Assembly: GCA_903911455.1 (NCBI GenBank)
Contig: CAIWDQ010000414.1
Span: 1-10,944, forward strand
Direction: 5' to 3'
From: an uncultured bacterium
Lineage (GTDB): Bacteria; Bacteroidota; Bacteroidia; Bacteroidales; JACABE01
DNA length: 10,944 nt
Shown in pieces: positions 6,533-10,944 of this stretch. The notes below the pieces were generated by a model, which was given only the letters and a program-made list of their open reading frames with translations, had not been told where the DNA came from and did not search any database. Position 1 is the stretch's first letter, and the number at the start of each line of letters is the position of its first letter. The position numbers and the translations under genes are program-made.

Positions 6533-7516
6533 TTATAAAATATTATCAGCTTCATAAACCTTTGAGATTATCAGTTTGCGTTGGTGAACGCTTTCTAATT
6601 GTATTCCAAAAGTATATTTCATAGTTGCTGTAAATACATATGGATTACCTGACTGGAAGGCTTGTAAGTTCTTCATGTCATTGATGGATTCAGTACCATA
6701 GGTAATGTTTCCTTCGGTAGTTAGAATAACACGTTGGTTATTGATGTTTGATAACTTCACAAACTTAACCATGCCGTTTGAACCTTCTAAAAGGGTTTGT
6801 CCGTACATGTCAACCTGTGGCCATTTGTCGTGAGTTGTGAAGAACCAATCATCATACATTTCAGACATTGAAACCGACATATACATGATGCCTCCTTTGT
6901 TTTTCATGGTCTGATGTGCACTTCTCCACATTGCTTTTAGCTTTTCACCAATATTACCTACTGTGAAAGCTGCTCCAGCATCGTACAAATTTTTGTTTCC
7001 TTCAGATATTTTTGTTGATGCGATATCTCCTAAAAGAATTGTTTCAATACCGTTGAAAGAAAATTCAATTCCGGTGTCTGTTACAACATCAGAGCGAACA
7101 GCAGAAAACAATACATTGTACAATTCTTCTGAAGCGTTTTCAATACCTCTCTGAACTAACCAAAGTTCAAAAGATGTTGTTTCTAAAATTTTACCACAAG
7201 CTACATCATTGATGAAGGTGGCTCTGTAGCGTTCAGGTTCGTCGATCATTTCATAAACGACAGGGAAGATCTTAAGATTACGTGGAACGATTGCACCAAT
7301 GGCGATGCCACCTGTGAATACTCCTGTGTATTTCTTAGAGTTTCCGAAGGCGTTCTGAAATTCGTGGATGTCTACAGATTCTTTAAAGCCGGTACGCAGA
7401 CCGAAAAACTTTAGAACATTCATGGCATCCAGCATGTTTAATGTTCTAATCTGATGGTCATAAATTTTCGAGGTGTTATTTATGGCGGTGATGTCAATAG
7501 GTTTTGTTAAATCCAT
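6533..7516 (-). CDS. Probable HK97-fold phage major capsid protein (327 aa)
   Basis: ATG at 7516, no signal peptide, no membrane helix, 327 residues: a usual size for a capsid subunit lacking a long N-terminal delta domain. The N-terminal third has a charged loop region ('FKESVDIHEFQNAFGNSKKYTG') that could be the extended loop. The C-terminal half has features I associate with Bacteroidota phage capsid proteins: 'KNKGGIMYMSVSMSEMYDDW' (peripheral-domain helix), 'GQTLLEGSNGMVKFVKLSNI', 'RVILTTEGNITYGTE' and 'FTATMKYTFGIQL' (final strands). The assignment rests on these motifs and on its place directly after an S49 protease with a scaffold-like tail, the standard head-gene order. It would self-assemble in the cytoplasm into an icosahedral shell. 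The start lies just downstream of a four-copy 7-bp tandem repeat. Encapsulins share the fold but normally come with a cargo gene and no protease, so a phage-type capsid is preferred. Confidence 0.75.
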   Translation of the reverse strand: MDLTKPIDITAINNTSKIYDHQIRTLNMLDAMNVLKFFGLRTGFKESVDIHEFQNAFGNSKKYTGVFTGGIAIGAIVPRNLKIFPVVYEMIDEPERYRATFINDVACGKILETTSFELWLVQRGIENASEELYNVLFSAVRSDVVTDTGIEFSFNGIETILLGDIASTKISEGNKNLYDAGAAFTVGNIGEKLKAMWRSAHQTMKNKGGIMYMSVSMSEMYDDWFFTTHDKWPQVDMYGQTLLEGSNGMVKFVKLSNINNQRVILTTEGNITYGTESINDMKNLQAFQSGNPYVFTATMKYTFGIQLESVHQRKLIISKVYEADNIL

Positions 7517-7524
7517 TTTTGAAA

Positions 7525-7552
7525 GAATTATGAATTATGAATTATGAATTAT
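7525..7552. repeat. Four tandem copies of the 7-mer GAATTAT
   Basis: GAATTAT is repeated perfectly at 7525, 7532, 7539 and 7546, followed by GAAT GAAT. It fills most of the 66-bp gap between the protease stop and the capsid ATG; on the coding strand it reads as repeated ATAATTC immediately before the start. Copy number could vary by slippage and so alter the leader length of the capsid gene. Confidence 0.85.
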
Positions 7553-7582
7553 GAATGAATAATTAAGGCAATAGGCAATGAG

Positions 7583-7981
7583 CTATATCTTGGGTGTGCG
7601 ATATTTTTTAGCTTCTTCGTTGATTTCGTCAACAACATATACTGTTGTTTCGGCGATTGGATCAGTGGAAACTATTGGGGTGGTAGCTGCTGTACCAGGT
7701 CTGCGGTTTAGTTCAGCTTGTAGTACATCTCTTTTGGTTGTCATTTCTGCTAATGTCACTTTATTGCTTTCGGTTAAGTTTGCAATTGTTGTGTTCAAGC
7801 CACTTATCTCAGTTTCATTTTCTGAAATAGTGGTATTGAGAGTGTCAATCGTTTGCTGACGTTCTCCCAAGGTAGTTTCTAACTGTAGCACTTCTGCTTC
7901 TGTGATTTCATCTCCATCTACTTTTGTAGTGAAGATTGAGCCAATGGCTAACATGGTTGATTTAAATGAAATTTTTGTCAT
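7583..7981 (-). CDS. Possible nested scaffold protein from an internal start in the protease gene
   Basis: Within the S49 gene an in-frame ATG at 7981 (MTKISFKS...) begins exactly where the protease domain ends. It would give a 132-aa protein made of the coiled-coil tail alone (heptad-rich 'TLGERQQTIDTLNTTISENE') and an acidic, Pro/Thr-rich end. The 25 bases before it on the coding strand are unusually A/T-rich for this gene (TTATCAAATAATACAGAT before the ATG), which suits initiation in Bacteroidota. Phage lambda makes its Nu3 scaffold in just this way from inside the S49-family gene C. The start is inferred; no strong ribosome-binding site is visible. Confidence 0.35.
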   Translation of the reverse strand: MTKISFKSTMLAIGSIFTTKVDGDEITEAEVLQLETTLGERQQTIDTLNTTISENETEISGLNTTIANLTESNKVTLAEMTTKRDVLQAELNRRPGTAATTPIVSTDPIAETTVYVVDEINEEAKKYRTPKI

Positions 7982-8896
7982 ATCTGTATTATTTGATAAA
8001 TAATTTTTAGGACTCATTGCCAGGCAATGCTTCTTTGCTACACTCATGTTTCCTATTTCATCAATGAGGTGCATTCCCAAAGCATCGACAGCAAAAATAC
8101 TGGCTCCTTTTAAGGGGTCTGTAGTTTCTGAGGAAGTAATCCCGGGTCTTCCGGATGTGACGATAGATTTGAATCTGTCGTTGTACTTTTTTAAAGTTGC
8201 CAGTATTGGTTTTTTGTTGCCTTCCAAAGCTTCTTTGATATCAATATTCTTTTCTGAAGAATCGGCAGCATAGATATCTTCAGCGAAGATCCCATCTGCT
8301 TCCATGCTTTTCTTCTTGTCAAGAATAGTAACATAGCTTCCGATACTGCCAACAACTGAATTTTCATCACTACATACTATCTTATGGCATGCAGCAGCGA
8401 TTCCGTAAGCTGCTGAGGCAGCCATGGAACCAACAAAGGCGACAATTGGTTTGTTACATTTTTGTTTGAATTCGTTTATACTATTAGATAGATCAAACAT
8501 AGCATGAGCTTCGCCACCTGGTGAATCAATAGAAAGAATCACTGAATCAATATTTGGATTTTCTGCGGCATCCATTAAGGATTGTCCGATTGTCACAGTA
8601 CCCATTGGGCCGCATCTCTGATCCTGTAGTGTTATCGCTCCTCTGATAGGTATCACTGCGATTGAATGTTCGAGAGAAGAATTACTTAATGATTCTGTAC
8701 CGTTCTCATCTACCAGTGCTATATCGGAGGTAAGCGATATCACATAAGCTCTGTGTTTTGCTCTCTCTTCTGAGAAATCCATTGAGGCAAGGTTGCCGTT
8801 CCTGAAATTTCTGGCTATTTCATATAGTCCGTCCTGGGATGATTCTTCTAAGAACCAAACTGAATTGTAAATATATGTAAGAAGAGAATAGCTCAT
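7583..8896 (-). CDS. S49 (SppA/ClpP-fold) prohead-type protease with coiled-coil scaffold-like tail
   Basis: ATG at 8896 gives 437 residues. A GTG at 8923 would add nine residues but lies inside a hairpin whose other arm is the purine-rich AAAGGAAAC just before the ATG, so the ATG is preferred. The N-terminal ~80 residues are helical; the peptidase follows with 'AVIPIRGAIT', 'ILSIDSPGGEAH' (residues 121-131, oxyanion Gly-Gly), the probable Ser nucleophile at about residue 161 in 'SMAASAAYG', and 'SVVGSIGSYVT' (180-190). This is the S49 signature, and the lack of a signal peptide or membrane anchor points to a phage head protease rather than host SppA. Residues about 330-400 form a Thr/Leu/Glu coiled coil typical of scaffolds, ending in a Pro/Thr-rich tail. 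It heads the cassette and precedes the capsid-like gene. By family knowledge it would process the scaffold and other head proteins inside the prohead. Confidence 0.88.
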   Translation of the reverse strand: MSYSLLTYIYNSVWFLEESSQDGLYEIARNFRNGNLASMDFSEERAKHRAYVISLTSDIALVDENGTESLSNSSLEHSIAVIPIRGAITLQDQRCGPMGTVTIGQSLMDAAENPNIDSVILSIDSPGGEAHAMFDLSNSINEFKQKCNKPIVAFVGSMAASAAYGIAAACHKIVCSDENSVVGSIGSYVTILDKKKSMEADGIFAEDIYAADSSEKNIDIKEALEGNKKPILATLKKYNDRFKSIVTSGRPGITSSETTDPLKGASIFAVDALGMHLIDEIGNMSVAKKHCLAMSPKNYLSNNTDMTKISFKSTMLAIGSIFTTKVDGDEITEAEVLQLETTLGERQQTIDTLNTTISENETEISGLNTTIANLTESNKVTLAEMTTKRDVLQAELNRRPGTAATTPIVSTDPIAETTVYVVDEINEEAKKYRTPKI

Positions 8897-8921
8897 GTTT
8901 CCTTTTTTCTGCAAAGGAAAC
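8897..8921 (-). promoter_or_regulatory. 9-bp perfect hairpin abutting the protease start codon
   Basis: On the coding strand the leader reads GTTTCCTTT, GCAGAAA, AAAGGAAAC and then ATG directly. The two 9-base arms are exactly complementary around a 7-base loop, so the purine-rich AAAGGAAAC next to the start would be paired in the transcript. This could hold back translation of the first cassette gene. It is a visible structure; the regulatory role is inference. Confidence 0.55.
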
Positions 8922-8959
8922 ACTAACGGGGAGGTAAAAAAAGGACAGTTTTTTGGGAG

Positions 8960-8989
8960 AATTAATAATTAATAATTAATAATTAACAA
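8960..8989. repeat. AT-only tandem repeat (AATTAAT units) upstream of the cassette
   Basis: About four units of the 7-mer AATTAAT/AATAATT lie between the cassette start and the terminator at 9025-9058. The stretch 8897-9182 otherwise holds only that terminator, the start-site hairpin and unremarkable AT-rich sequence. A cassette promoter must lie here if the cassette is transcribed on its own, but no good Bacteroidota -7 box (TAnnTTTG) is visible on the coding strand. Confidence 0.7.
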
Positions 8990-9024
8990 TTAAAGGATTT
9001 ATATATAAATAAGACAAAGAAAAT

Positions 9025-9060
9025 AAAACCCCTGCGTATTTTGTGTATGCAGGGTTTTCT
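9025..9060. terminator. Terminator hairpin between the 115-aa gene and the cassette
   Basis: AAAACCCCTGCGTA (9025-9038) pairs with TATGCAGGGTTTT (9046-9058), with one bulged C and one possible G-U pair. T-rich sequence follows on both strands. It lies 125 bases after the stop of the - strand 115-aa gene and before the cassette, so the two are probably separate transcription units. Confidence 0.7.
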
Positions 9061-9182
9061 AATTAATTATTTGGAGATTAACTAACTTTTATGAATTGGA
9101 AAGTTCGTGTTTTTTTAAACAACTTCTAAATACTTCAAATAACAAGTTGATGAATAATAATTAGATTAAACTTACAGTTCAT

Positions 9183-9530
9183 TTATTCAATTGAATGTAT
9201 TAACTCTTTCCCATCAACTTTACCACATAGATAATCTTCGAGTCTTTTTCTAAATTGGAATTCTATTGGAAGCCCATTTAGAATAGAAATAACTAACTTT
9301 GGTGGGATAATTAACCAAGTGGGATGTCCAGTTGAAAATGGGTTGCCCGCATTACCCCAAAACCATCTTATTCCTAATCTAGGCTCCTTTTCCCAATCTA
9401 AAGCAACAATTGCCCATCTCTCAATGATATCTTTATAAACAACAACATATGGACCACCAACTGAAACTCTCGGTGAATTAATTTTTAAAATTTCTTTATC
9501 ATCATCAATTTTGAAATTTTTCCCAGCCAT
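9183..9530 (-). CDS. Unrecognised 115-aa soluble protein
   Basis: ATG at 9530, stop TAA at 9183. No signal peptide or membrane helix. The middle is rich in aromatic and Gly/Pro residues ('ERWAIVALDWEKEPRLGIRW', 'FWGNAGNPFSTGHPTWLIIP'), followed by an amphipathic C-terminal helix ('EFQFRKRLEDYLCGKVDG'), which looks like a small compact alpha/beta domain. The DNA coding for the aromatic core is locally much richer in GC (29 of 60 bases on the line at 9301) than the rest of the gene (16 of 60 at 9241), in keeping with a conserved core. I recognise no family. It stands alone between a terminator and the lipoprotein gene (108-bp gap). A small accessory protein, such as an immunity or cassette-type protein, is possible, but nothing in the sequence proves it. 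Confidence 0.7.
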   Translation of the reverse strand: MAGKNFKIDDDKEILKINSPRVSVGGPYVVVYKDIIERWAIVALDWEKEPRLGIRWFWGNAGNPFSTGHPTWLIIPPKLVISILNGLPIEFQFRKRLEDYLCGKVDGKELIHSIE

Positions 9531-9638
9531 GTATTTTGATTTTAATTGTTAATACTAAATTACTTTTATAACTTAATAAAGTTTAAGACGCCTGTTTTAT
9601 CATTCATTACAAATAGTTTATATGTTTGATAAACAGAT

Positions 9639-10301
9639 TTATTTTTCTAATTCTTCTGTTGGAATTATCTCTATTGCAGTATATATAACATCAAAATTTG
9701 TTCCTTGATGATCTGCTTTACGATATTCTTTTCCGTTAGGTCCATATATTCCTTCTTCTCGTGAATTTAAAACTTTTGCTGAAAATTTAATTTTTTGTCC
9801 TTCTTTTAAGTTTATTATTTTATTATAAAGAGGATTATTAGGATAAATACCTTTAGTTTTTTGTTTTTTGCTTTGAGCTTGTTCTAAATATAAAGAATAA
9901 TTATCTTCACTATCTTCAAACTTAACTTCTCCACCTTCAACACCTAAAATAAGAATTTTTTTAGCTTTGTCATTACCTCCTATGACTGTACCTCTTTCAT
10001 CACAAGCTATCACACATATAACTTTACCAGTCCAATCTGTTAAAGTGTTATTAATGTCTTTTAAAAAATCTTTTGTTAATTTATCTGTTTTCTCATTAAA
10101 CATAGTAGTTAATGCAGAATTTGTTGATTTAAGAATATTATTGAAAAATAGTTCTGATTTCTTTTTAATAAATTCTTTTTGTTTTAAATTTGTAATTTCT
10201 TTTTTTGTGGTTTGCTCATTTTTATCTTCAATTTTCTTGTTATTATCGTTGCAACTTAAAAAAAGTATAAGTCCTAAAACTGAAAGAATATATTTATTCA
10301 T
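9639..10301 (-). CDS. Lipoprotein (220 aa) with possible OB-fold-like C-terminal domain
   Basis: ATG at 10301. The N terminus MNKYILSVLGLILFLSC is a lipoprotein signal peptide with the lipobox L-F-L-S-C17; the following CNDNNKK linker is charged, with many Lys, Glu and Asn. Residues about 35-90 are helical. From 'TDWTGKVICVIACDE' onward the protein is strand-rich, with a short helix ('NPLYNKIINLKEGQ') followed by 'KIKFSAKVLNS' and a final strand 'NFDVIYTAIEIIP'. This order recalls OB-fold-like domains found in small secreted bacterial proteins; this is an inference from pattern. It is predicted to be anchored in the cell envelope. No clear surface-export motif (acidic cluster right after Cys) is seen. 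It lies 65 bp after the 173-aa secreted gene and may share its transcript. Confidence 0.75.
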   Translation of the reverse strand: MNKYILSVLGLILFLSCNDNNKKIEDKNEQTTKKEITNLKQKEFIKKKSELFFNNILKSTNSALTTMFNEKTDKLTKDFLKDINNTLTDWTGKVICVIACDERGTVIGGNDKAKKILILGVEGGEVKFEDSEDNYSLYLEQAQSKKQKTKGIYPNNPLYNKIINLKEGQKIKFSAKVLNSREEGIYGPNGKEYRKADHQGTNFDVIYTAIEIIPTEELEK

Positions 10302-10366
10302 TATATTAAAATTAAATTGTTATTTTTTTGAGTCTAAATTTATTTTTAAGTGAATTGTTTAATTAA

Positions 10367-10888
10367 TTAGTTTGGTTTTATTGATAACCAGACATAATTT
10401 GATGAATTATATTCTTCAACTCCAATTTCAATAGTTTTATCTATTAATTCCCATGTATTTGTAGCCGTTGACATTGTATTAATACTAAGAAGTTTTTCAT
10501 AGCTTGGATAGCCATATTTTTTAGTAGGATTACCATATTTCATATTCAAAGTTGATAGTAAATCATTATGAATTTCTTTCAAATCTGTATCATATGAATC
10601 TGCAAATAATTGTGTAAGTTGTGTAAGACTAATACTTGAAAGTAATCTAGATTGATTATAATTACAACGAATTGAATATGCATAATTCCCTATTTTGAAT
10701 ACACCTGAACCATTCATATAAAATAATACTGAATCTTCTGGCATACCAAAAAATAAATCTTCAATAGCATTTACTCTAGTATTCTTATGAATGACCTTCT
10801 TTTGTGGAGTTTTACTTTTTGTTTGAGAAAAACTAATATAGAAAGTAAATAGTAATGCGATTGTTAAGATAAAAGATTTTATTTTCAT
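10367..10888 (-). CDS. Secreted 173-aa protein of unknown function
   Basis: ATG at 10888. The signal peptide MKIKSFILTIALLFTFYISFS ends before Q22, followed by a Lys-rich linker. The mature domain starts at 'AIEDLFFGMPEDSVLFYMNG' and continues 'YAYSIRCNYNQSRLLSSISL', a helical part 'LKEIHNDLLSTLNMKYGNPT', and 'TNTWELIDKTIEIGVEEY'. The order 'FGM..D', strand pair, helix with 'L..KYG.P', then 'W' and final strands is one I associate with small periplasmic proteins widespread in Bacteroidota, but I cannot name the family. It is complete. A candidate promoter box lies 33 bases upstream of its start, and it may be the first gene of a two-gene unit with the lipoprotein. Confidence 0.75.
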   Translation of the reverse strand: MKIKSFILTIALLFTFYISFSQTKSKTPQKKVIHKNTRVNAIEDLFFGMPEDSVLFYMNGSGVFKIGNYAYSIRCNYNQSRLLSSISLTQLTQLFADSYDTDLKEIHNDLLSTLNMKYGNPTKKYGYPSYEKLLSINTMSTATNTWELIDKTIEIGVEEYNSSNYVWLSIKPN

Positions 10889-10920
10889 AACTTTAAAATA
10901 TTAGTATTTATTAATTATTA

Positions 10921-10928
10921 CAAAAGTA
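10921..10928 (-). promoter_or_regulatory. Candidate Bacteroidota -7 box (TACTTTTG) for the 173-aa secreted gene
   Basis: On the - strand TACTTTTG matches the Bacteroidota -7 consensus TAnnTTTG, 32 bases before the ATG at 10888. A TTG lies too close upstream (12 bases) for the usual -33 spacing of about 17-23; the true -33 element may lie past the window end. The position is reasonable, but the motif is short. Confidence 0.35.
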
Positions 10929-10944
10929 GTAAAAATTACTCAAC

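Noticed and set aside
6533..7516. Encapsulin nanocompartment shell
   Set aside because: The fold may be shared, but the adjacent S49 protease with scaffold-like tail and the lack of a recognisable cargo enzyme point to a phage-type capsid.
5197..8273. Several + strand open frames of 61-113 codons within the cassette
   Set aside because: All lie opposite clearly better - strand genes with recognisable domains; they are frame shadows.
7583..8896. Host SppA signal-peptide peptidase
   Set aside because: No membrane anchor or signal peptide, only one peptidase domain, and a coiled-coil tail next to a capsid-like gene fit a prohead protease better.
4916..9058. The two border hairpins as attachment-site repeats
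   Set aside because: Their sequences (AAAAGCCTGAT and AAAACCCCTGCG) are not a convincing direct repeat, and no integrase or tRNA is present; they are ordinary terminators.
9616..9634. GTTTAT...ATAAAC inverted repeat after the lipoprotein gene
   Set aside because: Only six AT-rich pairs and no clear T-run after it, so too weak to call a terminator.
9967..10353. 128-codon open frame on the + strand
   Set aside because: Antisense to the lipoprotein gene; its composition (long Ser/Phe/Leu runs) is what reverse-complemented Lys/Glu-rich coding sequence gives.

Overview
The window looks like a chromosomal piece of an AT-rich member of the Bacteroidota. The main reasons are the type IX secretion (T9SS) sorting domains on three large exported proteins (one 'YPNP' type A tail, two gliding-motility-type B tails), signal peptides ending just before Q ('SFAQ', 'SFSQ', 'SKSQ'), weak or absent Shine-Dalgarno sequences, and intergenic repeats of kinds often seen in this phylum. 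No tRNA, rRNA, CRISPR array, transposase or integrase is visible.

Region 1 (1-4793, + strand) holds secreted surface proteins. The 3' part of a large beta-helix protein with a type A tail is followed by two tandem paralogues with type B tails. The paralogues arose by duplication of a unit of about 1.3 kb. That unit carried along the last 29 codons of a type A sorting domain and a perfect terminator-like hairpin, so a tail remnant now sits between the paralogues. All seven base differences between the remnant and the intact tail are synonymous.

Region 2 (about 4980-8896, - strand) is a five-gene phage-derived structural cassette. In transcription order it encodes an S49 prohead-type protease with a coiled-coil, scaffold-like C terminus; a probable HK97-fold major capsid protein; a 240-aa protein with two N-terminal membrane helices and a virion-protein-like C-terminal half; a 68-aa protein; and a 152-aa protein with a signal peptide. 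No portal, terminase, tail or lysis gene is present in the window, yet every gene is intact. Sampled lines of the cassette are much richer in GC (about 35-47%) than sampled lines of most flanking genes (about 20-27%). Bidirectional terminators lie on both sides. It is either a fragment of a prophage or phage-like particle locus, or a domesticated capsid cassette with membrane and exported partners. This is the most interesting part of the window.

Region 3 (9183-10888, - strand) holds three small genes that look like host or accessory genes: an unrecognised 115-aa soluble protein, a 220-aa lipoprotein with a possible OB-fold-like C-terminal half, and a 173-aa secreted protein.

No gene-free stretch exceeds 300 bases. 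The longest (8897-9182) contains a start-site hairpin, an AT-rich tandem repeat and a terminator.
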